A stretch of 64,000 nucleotides of DNA from Wurfbainia villosa (taxonomy: Eukaryota > Streptophyta > Magnoliopsida > Zingiberales > Zingiberaceae). The number at the start of each line of letters is the position of its first letter. The stretch's first letter is position 1. This document shows, piece after piece, positions 1-10,661 of the stretch. A program made the position numbers and the translations under genes. Under the pieces are notes generated by a model, which did not search any database, was not told where the DNA came from, and saw nothing but the letters and a program-made list of their open reading frames with translations. The stretch lies in NCBI GenBank assembly GCA_025175895.1, contig CM046000.1, positions 43,064,720-43,128,719 on the forward strand, written 5' to 3'.

Positions 1-2
1 GT

Positions 3-257
3 TTGCCCAGAACTATCACAATTTATTGTGATAATAGTGGTGCAGTAGCAAACTCAAAGGAACCACGAGCCTATAAGGCAAGTAAACACATAGAGCGTAA
101 GTACCACCTGATACGAGAAATCGTAAAGAGACGAGAAGTTACTGTGGCCAAGATTGCATCGGAGGATAACCTGGCAGATCCTTTCACTAAGGCCCTTCCG
201 ACGAGAGCTTTTGATAGGCATGTGGAGGAAATGGGAATCAGATGTATGGCAGTTTGA
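3..257 (+). CDS. Ty1/copia RNase H, C-terminal fragment (element K)
   Basis: This is the last 84 residues of a copia Gag-Pol polyprotein; the rest lies left of the window. The RNase H domain would degrade the RNA strand of the RNA:DNA hybrid during reverse transcription in the virus-like particle. Visible motifs are the Tyr-Cys-Asp-Asn block near residue 8 carrying one catalytic Asp, the KHIERKYHLIRE segment, and the usual C-terminal block LADPFTKALP. The reading frame is open to its stop and is followed 33 bases later by an LTR, the normal order pol, polypurine tract, 3' LTR. Sequence type resembles the non-Sirevirus copia lineages. The family assignment is secure; the exact lineage is not. 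Confidence 0.9.
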   Translation: MPRTITIYCDNSGAVANSKEPRAYKASKHIERKYHLIREIVKRREVTVAKIASEDNLADPFTKALPTRAFDRHVEEMGIRCMAV

Positions 258-278
258 GGACAACATAATCTTTTATTA

Positions 279-290
279 TAAGTGAGAGAT
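279..290 (+). promoter_or_regulatory. Polypurine tract of element K
   Basis: The purine-rich run AAGTGAGAGAT directly precedes the TGTTGG start of the LTR. It is the expected primer site for plus-strand DNA synthesis. Confidence 0.7.
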
Positions 291-1220
291 TGTTGGGATG
301 TATACTGAAAAGTCTATCTTTTGTATGAACATCTTTATTTTGAAATAAGAATCACATGATCAATGTTTGCATATTTATATGATTATGCATATTGTCTAAT
401 ACATTATATTGTAGATAACATGGTGTGTTGTGTCACACGGGAGATCATGTTATCGGCTCCTTGTAAAGTATAAGTAAAGGCTCACAACCAAGATGACTTT
501 GGACAAACCATTGGTATGGTTGTAGTGTGATTTGGTATTGGTTTGTCTTGACCATAGAATCACACTAGTGCACTTTGTGTGTATTGAGCAAGACCGACTT
601 AGAGGTGATTCGATTTATTACTGACTACATAATCGAATCGGACCTCAGATATTATATTGTACATGCTCTTAATCCCGATATAATAATGGGCACATATACT
701 TAGTATTCATTTCTTTGATTTACCAATGGGCGAGATTTATAGATTAAATTGATAGGCTCAGTAAGTTGAGAAATGATATTATTTATATGGTGTGCCGTTG
801 ATTATAGGAGGAAATCGTGTCCTATATATTAGGATGATGATGTCCCCTTGAGGAGCTCATAAGGTTCATCATGTAAACCCTGCAGGTGGACTTGGTCCGG
901 CTTGATGATAAGGTTGAGTGGTACTACTCATGGAGTTAGATGTTGATTAATTAATTGTCATTAAATTAATTAATCGACGGACATTCGAGATCTTAAACAC
1001 GGGGAGAAAAATGTACAAATAATATATGGAGTCCATATTAACTTATGGGGGTTGTTGAGGTAGATCAATGATAATCCTCTAGTGGATTGGATTATCATTA
1101 ATGGATCAAACTTTATGTGGGCTTGATCCATTGGGTGGCCAAGATCCAACTCCTCCTCATGGTCCCTATTGTAGCCTATTAAAACCTCATGAAGCCTAGA
1201 TCCAATGGTTGAAAACAAAA

Positions 1221-1326
1221 CTCTAGATCCACGGTGGAGATTAAATCTCTAGATCCGACGGTTGAGATTAAATCTCTAGAACCGACGGTTGAGATTAAAT
1301 CCCTCGAACCGATGGTGAAGATTAAA
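1221..1326 (+). repeat. Four tandem 27-bp repeats in K LTR U3
   Basis: About four imperfect copies of a 26-27 bp unit built on CTCTAGAACCGACGGTTGAG lie 20 bp upstream of the TATA box. Repeats at this place in an LTR often act as enhancers; here that is inference from position. Confidence 0.75.
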
Positions 1327-1345
1327 GGAGGCTTAGGCCTAACTC

Positions 1346-1354
1346 TATAAAAGG
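1346..1354 (+). promoter_or_regulatory. TATA box of K LTR
   Basis: TATAAAAGG lies about 1.05 kb into the LTR, just after the tandem repeats. It is the likely core promoter, so U3 would span roughly 291-1375. Confidence 0.6.
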
Positions 1355-2021
1355 ATGCTTAAGGGTGGGCGACAAAAAAAAAAGAGAATAAGAAGGGGAT
1401 TAGGGTTAAGGGGAGGCAAGCTTGGGCGATTAGGGTTTGGGGCTTAGGCGGCCACAATTAAGGAAAGATTTTCCTTTTCTCTTCTTCTTCTTGTTGGCCG
1501 ACGCCTAAACCAGCTTCTCCTCTCCTTTGTCGGCATCCAAAGCTCTTCTTTCTCTTCTCCTTAGCCGGTGGAAACAAGGTTTAGGGTAATTCCTTGGAGT
1601 CCTTGGCCGACGCCCACTTCCTCACCTCTTCTTCTTGTTGGCCGGCGGCAAGCATCAAGTTGATGCTTGGTGGTTGGCTAAAGGAAGGAGGAGAGTTTTG
1701 TTTCTATACTTCCTCTTGTTCGGGGCGAGTAAGAAAGAAAGATTGGTGATCTAGGAGCTTCGACTTTTGGAAGATCGTTGCCCACACAACGTTCAAATGG
1801 AGGAAGGACATACAATAGAAGATCGAGAGGTATAAATGTTGTTTTATATTCTTTTGTGTTATGTCTATGATTGTTTTTCAATTATATGCATGTTGTATGC
1901 TTTGTTTTATGGTTAAATATACTTGGAACCCGAATACAAATGCAAAAATCGGCGATCCGTACATCGTCTATTCCGCGGCTAATCATAGAATAGAAGTTGG
2001 TTGCTTGAACAACATGTTTGT

Positions 2022-3113
2022 TCAAGTGACCACTCTAATCGAATAGTACGACGATGAAATGGGGGCTTGGGTAATCCCTCTTGTCAAGGATAAATTTTTT
2101 TTATCTGGGGACGTAGAAGGGATCGCCATGAACAAGCGACCGAGTTGAAATAGGAAGCGAAGTTCCCCTACCTTCACCTTCTTCTTCTTTTCCTTTTTCG
2201 ATTTTTCTTCCTTTTTCAAATTTGCGCACTCCGATTTGTAATGTCCTTTTCCATTACATTTGTAGTAGGTTACTTCCGATCGAGGTCTCGGCTTATTGTT
2301 GACCACCTTTTTGGCGTCTCTCTTTGTAAATCTCTTCTTTCGGTTGAACATTTTTCTTACCATGTTTACAATCTCCTCTTCTCTGTTTGTTTCCGACTCT
2401 GACTCATCTTCGAACTCAACCTTCACTTTTCTTTCCTTTTTAGTTGAACCTGCCATCAAAGCTATACCATTCTCGGTTTGACCCGAGTTAGCTTGTTCGT
2501 GTAGTTCAAGTTCACAAAATAGTTCATCTAACCTAATTGTGGAGAGATCCCTAGATACCTTATAGGCATCGATAATCGATGTCCATAAAGCATTTCTCGG
2601 GAATGCCTTAAGGGTATACCTAATTAAATCCCTATTCTCTATTTGGTGTCCTATTAAATGTAATCCATTTAATATATCCTTAATCCTAATATGAAGTTGA
2701 CTAACGTTTTCATTTTCGTTCATTTTACAATTAAATAATTTATTTAAAAGCATGTCCCTTTTGGCTATCCTAGTGTCATTTGTACCCTCATGCAATTCAA
2801 TTAATTTCTCCCATAATTCTTTAGAATTTTTAAATGGATCTACCCTATTTAACTCTTCTTTAGTAAGTCCACATTGTAAGGTGTTAAGTGTCTTGTAATC
2901 GACTTGAGCTCTCTTTCTAATATCCAAGGTCCATTTCTCTGGTTCTAATAACTCCCCCGAGTCGTCTACTGAAGCTATAAATCCTTTCCTAATTGAAAAT
3001 CAGACCTCTAGGTCGGTCTTCAGATAGCACTCCATTCGTCTTTTCCAGTAGGAAAAATCCTCTCCGTTAAAGAGAGGAGGGCGAACAGTACTGTATCCCT
3101 CTAAGTGTGACAT
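2022..3113 (-). pseudogene. Sirevirus-type Gag pseudogene (element G)
   Basis: The ATG is at 3113-3111, opening MSHLEGYSTVRPPLFNGEDF, the usual start of Sirevirus-type Gag. Gag is the capsid protein that packages element RNA. Codon 38 is TGA (3002-3000) where relatives have Trp, so the frame is broken; it is then open to 2022. The central capsid region (UBN2 type; ELWEKLIELHEG, then LNGLHLIG and AFPRNALWTSI) is well conserved. A basic linker leads to a zinc knuckle whose first Cys is replaced by Tyr (YYKCNGKGHYKSEC). The last 45 or so residues match no Gag I recognise. Downstream pol is absent because element K begins here. Confidence 0.85.
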
Positions 3114-3129
3114 TATCAATGAAATATTT

Positions 3130-3955
3130 TCAAAAGACAAAAATTAATTTTAAAAAGAATCTAACATGTAGAAAACTATTTTACCGAATTTTAAAATACA
3201 GAAAAAGAATTTAAAATATAGAAAATTATTTTAACGAATTTTAAAATGCAGAAAATGAATTTAATATGCAAAAATTATTTTAACTAATTTTAAAATGCAG
3301 AAAATGAATTTAATATGCAAGAAATTATTTTAACTAATTCTAAAATGCAAAAAATGAATTTAATATGCAGAAAATTATTTTAACTAATTTTAAAATGTAG
3401 AAAATAAATTTAATATGTAGAAAATTATTTTAACGAACTTTAAAATGTAGAAAATTATTTTAACTAATTTTAAAATGCAGAAAATGAATTTAATGTGTAG
3501 AAAATTATTTTAACTAATTTTAAAATGCTGAAAATGAATTTAATGTACAGAAAATTAATTTAAGTAATTTTAAAATATAGAAAATTAATTTAATGTGCAG
3601 AAAAAATTATTTAAAGTAATTTTAAAATGTAGGAAATCAATTTAATGTGCAGAAAATTATTTTAAGTAATTTTAAAATTCAAGAAATTAATTTAATGTGC
3701 AGAAAATTATTTTAAGTAATTTTAAAATTCAGGAAATTAATTTAATGTGCAGGGAATTATTCTACTATAATAAAAATTATTCTAAAGCAACAAAAATTAT
3801 TCTAATGCAATAAAAATTATTCTAATGCAATAAGAATTATACTAAAGCAATAAAAATTATTCTAAAGCGATAAAAATTATACTAAAGCAATAAAAATTAT
3901 TTTAAAGCAATAAAAATTATACTAAAGCAATAAAAATTATTCTAAAGCAATAAAA
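3130..3955 (-). repeat. Minisatellite in the G leader between PBS and gag
   Basis: This A/T-rich tract is almost entirely tandem repeats. From about 3170 to 3750 the unit is about 50-60 bp (AAAATTATTTTAACTAATTT followed by AAAATGCAG and GAATTTAAT). From about 3760 to 3955 it becomes a unit of about 20 bp, AAAGCAATAAAAATTATTCT. It separates the PBS from the gag start in the 5' untranslated leader. Confidence 0.9.
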
Positions 3956-3993
3956 AGCTCACGATGGTGGTTTCACCAACTCGGAGCGCCCCT

Positions 3994-4005
3994 GCTCTGA
4001 TACCA
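3994..4005 (-). promoter_or_regulatory. tRNA-iMet primer-binding site of G
   Basis: The minus strand reads TGGTATCAGAGC followed by AGGGGCGC. This is the canonical copia PBS complementary to the 3' end of initiator tRNA-Met, two bases from the LTR end. Confidence 0.9.
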
Positions 4006-4500
4006 ATTATAGGATCGAGTGAACAGAGAGAGGGGGGTGAATCTCGGTATTTTATATTTTTAAATTAATTTTATATTATTTATTCTAATCAATGTACACA
4101 GCAGAATATAAAGACAATTTTCAACATAGGCAATTTACTTAGTTCACAACCCGGACTGGGTTGCTACTCCAAGGCCCGTAGCTCTCCTGCGAGCTACCTC
4201 GATGGACAATTCACTAAATACCCTCCGACTCGAGAACTCTCGACTTCGGAGGGTTTCGCTTTTTACAAATGATGAAGATGGGTAACACACTACTCACTCT
4301 TCTTAAAATTAAGTGCAGAAGCGAAATAATAAATTAAAAATAAAGTACAAGGCTTTATACCGACACTAAGAGATTGTAGAGGTAGTTGCAGTGTGTCGTA
4401 AGGTCGCCGTGTTGTGGAATGAAAATTTAGTGGACGAGCAAGTATTTCGGTAGCACTTCGACATTGATTGAATTTCTTTTTGAGTTCTGGTCGAGCATGA

Positions 4501-4510
4501 CTTTTATAAA
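4501..4510 (-). promoter_or_regulatory. TATA box of G LTR
   Basis: The minus strand reads TTTATAAAAG, in the position expected for the LTR core promoter, next to the palindrome cluster. Confidence 0.5.
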
Positions 4511-4514
4511 CTCT

Positions 4515-4805
4515 TTCCAGTCGACTGGAATGCCTTCCAGTCGACTTCACATCAGCCTATCGATATGATATTCGTGGTCTTCCAGTCGATTGAATCTCCT
4601 TCAGTCGACTCCACGTCACTTGGCTCCGCATCGAGAAATTTCTCTTTTCAGTCGACTTAAACTCTTCAGTCGACTCAATCCCTTTTCATCTGCATCGCAC
4701 GATCTTTGATCGATCACCAGCTGATCCTGCCAAATAGGTATCTAGTCGACTAATACATCTCCAGTCGACTGGACTTCAGTTGACTTGAGTCCATTTAGTC
4801 GATTG
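4515..4805. repeat. Degenerate CAGTCGACTG array in G LTR
   Basis: Variants such as CCAGTCGACTGG, CAGTCGACTC and CAGTCGATTG recur about ten times. They lie immediately upstream, in the LTR's orientation, of its TATA box. Many show C-to-T change at the central CpG. Confidence 0.7.
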
Positions 4806-5325
4806 ATTCCTGCAAAATAGGATTAGCACAAAACAAATAATATGCAATGTAATAGCAGTAGTAATACTGCTCGATCTTGACTATTAATTCCCACACAGAC
4901 TTTTTCGTCGGATCAATGCCTAGCTTTGTCCCCCTACAGAGGACTCGACCTCACCTCTTCAATCGAGGCTTACTTGCCGGCTACCTGCCGGACTTACCAT
5001 CCTTGACATCCGATCTGACCCACCAGGGCTTCCACCATCTGTCCGGTCTGCCTGACCCAGCTGGATTTTTTGCCGATTGTCTGGTCTTCTGACCCAACTG
5101 GTCTTCATGCTAGATGTCCGATCCACGCGACCCATCTGGACTTCATGCCTGGTGTCCGGTCCTCCTGATCTGTCAAGATTCATTCCTAGTATCTAGTCAA
5201 GAAGACCTACTAGAACTTCATGTTAAGCCTGCACACTTAACACTTATATTAGATCATACGTGACTCCTAATTGTTAACTGTAGTTCATACATCAAAACTA
5301 AGGAGTGATGCTTACTACATCAACA

Positions 5326-5656
5326 GTTCTTTAACCATGATCTGGAACTGAATGTTGGGGAGCTTCCAAGGCTATAAAAGAAGGGGGGTTTCACTCCTTT
5401 AGGTCATCCCAAGTGCTTACAAAGTGATCCCACAACACCGAAGGTCTACGACAATGCTATGACGTCGAAACGCTGCCGCAACACTGATGACACACTCCTA
5501 ACTTCAAGCTTCAAACATCATCGGTATAGTCGTTAGTTGTCTTTTCTCTTTTGTAATCGGAGTTTCCATTTTAATTGTAATGGTTATGCTTTCATTGTAA
5601 AGGGGAGAGGTGGAATTGTACCTCGTCCTCAATATCGGTTTTCTTGTATTTGTTAT
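5326..5656 (+). mobile_element. Left visible part of LTR F (Sirevirus type)
   Basis: This carries the distal U3, TATA box and R/U5 of an LTR that matches I (62146-63230) in order: TATAAAAG, TTTCACTCCTTTAGGTCATC, GATCCCACAA. Its 5' part is displaced by G to the left. On the right it is cut by B and continues at 58541 after the GTTAT target duplication (5652-5656 and 58536-58540). Confidence 0.85.
5373..5380 (+). promoter_or_regulatory. TATA box of F LTR
   Basis: TATAAAAG precedes GAAGGGGGGTTTCACTCC, the same context as the TATA box of LTR I at 62723. Confidence 0.6.
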
Positions 5657-6366
5657 TGTTGGGTTCCCATGGCACCGACGTGGGTGTTGTGTTCGAACAC
5701 GTTTCGTAAACATACACACAACGGAAGCAAAAACAAGTAATAAACTATTTATTACAACACATATACCACACACATGCAAGGATACAACATGTGTAGACAT
5801 AATCACATATTTAAATTTTTGCAATAAAGGAAACTTTATATCTAGGTATACCTGACGAACCACGTGTAGCGGGAATCTCATCAACCGAGCGACACTTGCA
5901 AGTCTCGCCTCTATCCATATCTACACCGAGTATCGTCAGGATAGCTTCACAAAGCCACGAGCCCCGTCTTCTCACGAGTCACTAGCCTCGCGTCGAAGAC
6001 GTTGTGATCCAAGAGACAATCACAATTCGAATCAAAATTCGAATCTAAAAATGAGCTCCACAAACACGCTTCTCGAAAGCGGTTTTTGTCAACCAATTGA
6101 CGAAACCTTGGTCCTCCACCTATGAGGATTGCTGGAGATCCAATCCCCAGCAAGTAGGTCACTGACGGAGTGCAAAACGCCGACCAAATGACCTCTCTAC
6201 AAAGAGAGAAACAAACTATCCAAAATTGGACAACTTGTGTTGGTGGAGAAGATGGCCGGCCAATCAATGGCCAATTTCTCCTTGGTCGTCGATGGCCAAG
6301 GGAGGATGGCCGGAGGAGTCGTTGGTGGCTGGTGGGTGGCCGGGGACAAGGCGGAGGAGCTGTAAC
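5657..6366 (-). mobile_element. 3' LTR of B, U5-side part
   Basis: On the plus strand it starts TGTTGGGTTCCCATGG, the complement of the LTR end, and matches 56298 onward. It is interrupted by D at 6367; the target duplication GTAAC is at 6362-6366. The rest of the LTR is 14612-16142. Confidence 0.9.
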
Positions 6367-7633
6367 TGTTAGGACCCTTGGAATAGCTAGAGGGGGGGGG
6401 GGTGATTAGCATTTATTCGATTCTACAAACAAGTTAGCGGAAGCAATACAAATACGAAAATGAATACGAATAAGAAATACGAAACCAATGCTAACACCCG
6501 ATGTTACGTGGTTCGGAGATGACGCTCCTACTCCATGGCAATCCGTAAGGTGGATTAGTCCTAGCCAAGCTTCACTATCTTCTCCTTTGGATGAACCAAG
6601 GTGGAGAAACCTTTCTTACAATGATCTCCTCTTCTTTACAATGATGGATGATCAAGAACAAGAGAAGAGGAGGTTTTGAATCACTAAAAACACTTAGGAA
6701 GCTTGGTGAGCACGAGGATGTAGTTAGGATTAAGAGCACTAGCCTCACCAAGCTTCCCATGGCCCCTTTTTATAGAAGAGGGGCTGTTTTCCCGTTAGGC
6801 CGATCACCGATCGATGCATGCCATCGGGCCGATCACGCCGGCCAACCCGGCTTCGAACGCGCGATCTCCGTGGAGATTCGTAGCCGCAATCTCCAACGGC
6901 CAGTGATCGGTCCGATCGATCCTCCATCACCGATCGATGGGGTGATCACCGAGTGATCAAGGCGGCGAATGAGTGAGGCGCATTCGCGGGCAATATTTCC
7001 CTTGATCACCGACCGATTTCCTTGGCGGTCGATCGATCACAGATTACCGATCGATATGCCCAAACCAATGATCGGTGATAGTTAGGGTATCACCCGATCG
7101 ATCGATCGACTCGGCCGATACATCGATACATCGTGATCGGGCCGATACTCATCAAGTATGAGTAATTCATACTTGATTTTATACCCTAGACCTAGACTTA
7201 TCCTTCTAGCTCCTTAATAAGCCTTGCGCCTTCAGGATCCCTCCGAGTCCGCGACTTGTTCATCCTTTGCGCTTTGCTTCCAAGAGCTTCCTTCAGTTTC
7301 GTCATGTCTTGAGTTGCCAAATGCTTGGACTTTACGCCGCCAAGACTACAAGCTTGGACTTATGCTGCCAAGACTTTACTTTGGACTTCCTTTGCCAAGG
7401 TTCACTTTGGACTTTATGCTGCCAAGACTACAAGCTTGGTCTTATGCCGCCAAGTCCATCCCTTGGACTTCCTTTGCCAAGATCATACTTGGACTTCCTT
7501 TTACCAAGTACTTCATCCTTGGATTTCCCTGTCACTTAAACACATTCGTAATTAGATCACAAGATATTGCCTAACTTAGATGATTAGCCAAACATCAAAA
7601 CATATAAATGCTTGGAGCATTGTTGCACCAACA
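6367..7633 (-). mobile_element. 3' LTR of D
   Basis: It runs (plus strand) from TGTTAGGACC to TTGCACCAACA. It matches 13393-14606 closely in the outer parts. The segment at about 6790-7170 is rich in GATCGATCG-type sequence and aligns poorly with the corresponding CAGTCGACTG segment of the 5' LTR. A minus-strand TATA (plus TTTTTATAG near 6769) and an imperfect CCAAG/CTTGG repeat block (7320-7540) are present. Confidence 0.92.
7320..7540. repeat. CCAAG...CTTGGACTT repeat block, D 3' LTR
   Basis: There are about seven imperfect units of 25-35 bp, each with CCAAG followed by CTTGGACTT (for example CCAAGACTACAAGCTTGG). The same block occurs in the D 5' LTR at about 14290-14510 and, diverged, in all E/E2 LTRs. 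It lies in U3. Confidence 0.8.
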
Positions 7634-8624
7634 ATCTCTCCCTTTTTGATGTTTGACAATCATTTAAGTTAGGTCTTTAAAGATACACACATAATCATCT
7701 AACTTAAGCATTCCTTCTCCCCCTTTGACATACATCAAAAAGAGAAGGATGAAAGAATTAGGAATGTTGGATCTTGGACTAAGGTATTAGATTGAAATTA
7801 AGCTCCCCCTTAATCCAAGATAGGATGTAAATTACATTTGAAGCAAAGCATAGTCTAAAATTCAAAAGTTAAATCCTAACTTTGCACCAACAATGGTTTT
7901 GGGGATAAAAGGATAGAATTTATTGAAAACTCCCCCTAAACCACTGTATTGAGCAGTCCTAAAACTCGTTTATACGTAATATTATCATACACCAAATATC
8001 AGAAAATGGAGCTCATTATCAGAAAACCTAGTGTATCAGTCGACTGGTATCTGAACCAGTCGACTGCTACGCCTGAAATCGAAATTTTAGCCTTTTCAGC
8101 CCATTTTCAGAAATGCGGTAAAAATTCCAGAAATCTCGAAAAATCACGAAATTTTGCGTACACATTTCTGAAATCATACTTTATTAAGGAAAAATAATTT
8201 GAAAAATATATGTTTTCTAGATTCCAAGATTGATACAAATTTGGAAACTTACTAAAGTTCTAAAGAATTTTCAACCTTTGTATCACTTTTATGATTCACT
8301 TGAAAACTGTTTTCCAAAATATAATGAACATAGTTTAAAATATATATGATTTGGAATTTCCAACCATGTTCTTAGAGCTATGTACTCATTACTTGAATAC
8401 AAGCCTTCCCAATGGTTGGTCCATAAGGTATTTATGTCTCTAGGTGTGTCATTGACTCATAGTAATGCATCATAACAAGCATGATGAGCCAACTACACCT
8501 TCCCTATCATCTCACATGGTTCTAAGTGTCTCAATACAAAAATCAAGGTTTCTTAAGGCTTTTTGTGAGATGTATCAAGGTATAAAGATGACATATAAAC
8601 ATGGGATCATGCAAACCTAGAATT
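7634..8624 (-). other. D 3' untranslated region with multiple polypurine tracts
   Basis: This is the non-coding stretch between RNase H and the 3' LTR. The LTR-adjacent tract (minus strand AAAAAGGGAGAGAT, 7634-7650) is the likely functional polypurine tract. Additional G/A runs appear on the minus strand at about 7715-7725, 7802-7812 and 7930-7938. Several polypurine tracts upstream of the 3' LTR are a known Sirevirus trait. Two CAGTCGACTG palindromes occur at 8035-8070. Confidence 0.75.
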
Positions 8625-10661
8625 TTACTCTACAAGGCACATACCAAGCTCTCTCCTTAAAGATGAAAATTCATTTTCGGGAAGAGCTTTGGTGAAGATA
8701 TCGGCAAGATTGGACTTAGATTCTACATAATTAAGTTCAATGTCCCCTCTTGCCACATGATCTCTTATGAAGTGATGTTTCACTTCAATGTGCTTGGTCC
8801 TAGAGTGATGTACCGGATTTTTGGTCAAGTTGATGGTACTCACATTATCACAATAAACTTTAATGTTAGAGTAGTGTAGCTCATAGTCCACAAGAGTATG
8901 CCTCATCCAAAGTAATTGAGCTACACAACCACCCATAGCCACATATTCGGCTTCGGTGGTTGATAAAGCAACACAATGTTGCTTCCTACTACTCCAACTA
9001 ACTAGGGAGGACCCAAGAAATTGGCATCCACCACTAGTACTTTTCCTATCCAATTTGCACCCGGCATAATCGAAATCGGTATAACCAAGTAATTCAAATG
9101 ACCTAGTCCTAGGATACCAAAGTCCTACATTTAGGGTGCCTTTAATATATCTTAATATTCTTTTGACGGCTACCAAATGTGATTCTTTGGCACAAGATTG
9201 GTATCTTGCACACATACCTACCGCAAATAAAATGTCGGGTCTACTAGCGGTTAGGTATAGTAGGCTACCAATCATACTCCTATAAAGTTTAAGATCAATT
9301 GATTTACCTTCATGATCACTATCTATTCTAGTGCTAGTGGCCATAGGAGTGGTTACAATTTTGGCATTTTCCAAACCAAATTTCTTGATAATTTCATTTG
9401 CATATTTGGTTTGATAAATATGAATACCCTCATTGGTTTGTTTGACTTGTAAGCCTAGGAAAAAGGTAAGCTCTCCAACCAAACTCATTTCAAATTCATT
9501 TTCCATATTTTTTATAAAGTCTTGAAGAAGATCATTATTTGTTGACCCAAAGATGATATCATCAACATATACTTGGGCTATGAATATATCTTTCAATGTT
9601 GACTTTATAAACAAAGTTTGATCTACTTGTCCTCTTCTAAAATCCTTAGAAATTAAGAATGATGAAAGTCTTTCATACCATGCCCTAGGAGCTTGTTTTA
9701 ACCCATATAATGCTTTCCTAAGCTTGCATACATGATTTGGATAATCTATGTTCTCAAACCCGGGTGGTTGCTCCACATATACTTCCTCCTTAATAAAACC
9801 ATTTAAGAATGCGAATTTAACATCCATTTGGTAAAGTTTAAATCCCATATAGGAAGCATATCCTAGGAGAATTCTAATAGATTCTAATCTAGCAACCGGG
9901 GCATAAGTCTCATCATAGTCAAGCCCCTTAACTTGATTAAATCCCCTAGCAACTAACCTAGCCTTATTTCTAGTGATATTTCCTTGATCATCTAGCTTAT
10001 TCCTAAAAACCCATCTTGTGGTAATTATGGTGCTATCATTGGGTCTAGGCACTAATTCCCACACTTGACTTCTCTCAAATTGAGCCAATTCATCTTGCAT
10101 TGCCAAAATCCAATCCGGATCATGTAATGCATCATTGATCGATTTGGGCTCAATTTGTGAGATAAGAGCAACTTGACTAGTAGGAGGTCTATGAAATGAC
10201 CTAGTTCTTACTCCTTGAGATAGATCTCCTACTACTTGGTCAAGTGGATGATCTTGATGAATTCTTAGGTTTCTAGAAGGGGTTTCAATTTGATCATTGT
10301 TATCTTCCACCCTTCTCTCATCATCGGAGTCTCCTCTTCCTCCCCCTTGATCATTACCCCTAATGGTCAAATTTTGAAGCTTTTGGGTAATGTTTTGATT
10401 ATTGTCATTAATATCCTTATCAATGGAGGACTTTCTAGGGTAGGTACTAGTGGTTTCATCGAATTTCACATTTGAGGACTCCTCAATCCCTTGGGTTCTC
10501 TTATTATAGACTCTATACCCTCTACTTGTGGATGAGTATCCAACTAGGATTCCCTCATCCGCTTTAGATTCAAATTTCCCTAAGTTATCTTTGGTATTTA
10601 AGATATAAACTTTACACCCAAAGACTTGAAATAGTGAATTGTGGGAATAGTTCCATTCCAT
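8625..10661 (-). CDS. D polyprotein, part 2: integrase C-terminus, RT, RNase H
   Basis: The frame is open for 678 codons. Residues 1-75 are the integrase C-terminal part (VFGCKVYILNTKD). Residues 80-170 are a polar linker. The reverse transcriptase runs from about 195 to 430 with the first catalytic Asp at 280 (QMDV), and YVDD at 365-368. RNase H spans about 510-665 with YTDFDYAG, STTEAEY and YCDN blocks, ending LADIFTKALP. Together they copy element RNA into DNA. It overlaps part 1 by 64 bp in another frame: a frameshift near 10600-10660 separates them, since homologues read straight through. The first Met is therefore internal, not a true start. Apart from that shift it looks intact. Confidence 0.93.
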   Translation of the reverse strand: MEWNYSHNSLFQVFGCKVYILNTKDNLGKFESKADEGILVGYSSTSRGYRVYNKRTQGIEESSNVKFDETTSTYPRKSSIDKDINDNNQNITQKLQNLTIRGNDQGGGRGDSDDERRVEDNNDQIETPSRNLRIHQDHPLDQVVGDLSQGVRTRSFHRPPTSQVALISQIEPKSINDALHDPDWILAMQDELAQFERSQVWELVPRPNDSTIITTRWVFRNKLDDQGNITRNKARLVARGFNQVKGLDYDETYAPVARLESIRILLGYASYMGFKLYQMDVKFAFLNGFIKEEVYVEQPPGFENIDYPNHVCKLRKALYGLKQAPRAWYERLSSFLISKDFRRGQVDQTLFIKSTLKDIFIAQVYVDDIIFGSTNNDLLQDFIKNMENEFEMSLVGELTFFLGLQVKQTNEGIHIYQTKYANEIIKKFGLENAKIVTTPMATSTRIDSDHEGKSIDLKLYRSMIGSLLYLTASRPDILFAVGMCARYQSCAKESHLVAVKRILRYIKGTLNVGLWYPRTRSFELLGYTDFDYAGCKLDRKSTSGGCQFLGSSLVSWSSRKQHCVALSTTEAEYVAMGGCVAQLLWMRHTLVDYELHYSNIKVYCDNVSTINLTKNPVHHSRTKHIEVKHHFIRDHVARGDIELNYVESKSNLADIFTKALPENEFSSLRRELGMCLVE

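Larger units (their letters stand above)
291..2014 (+). mobile_element. 3' LTR of copia element K
   Basis: The LTR starts TGTTGGGATG directly after the polypurine tract and ends GAACAACA, giving the TGTTG/CAACA terminal inverted repeat typical of copia LTRs. It is about 1.72 kb. The next bases (TGTTT, 2015-2019) would be one copy of the target-site duplication, but the partner is outside the window. On the right it abuts the minus-strand gag of G, so K appears to have inserted into that gene. Open frames inside it are not genes. The right boundary is inferred from terminal bases and the end of gag homology. Confidence 0.75.
4008..5325 (-). mobile_element. 5' LTR of Sirevirus-type element G
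   Basis: On the minus strand it starts TGTTGATGTAG at 5325 and ends ...CGATCCTATA at 4008, where the terminal CA has become TA. It is about 1.32 kb. It has the family features: a C-tract near the U5 end (plus strand AGAGGGGGGTGAAT at 4029), a TATA box, and degenerate CAGTCGACTG palindromes at about 4515-4805. It lies inside the F LTR, which resumes at 5326. The partner LTR of G is outside the window. Confidence 0.75.

Noticed and set aside
2015..2140. Protein tail of G Gag (last 45 residues) as a novel domain
   Set aside because: The frame follows a known Gag but the tail is next to an insertion and has no conserved counterpart; probably out-of-frame or foreign sequence.
7224..7574. Open frames over the CCAAG/CTTGG repeats in D and E LTRs (also 14197-14547, 23179-23547, 30311-30634)
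   Set aside because: These are repeat-encoded low-complexity peptides, present in all three frames at once; a by-product of tandem repeats without stops.
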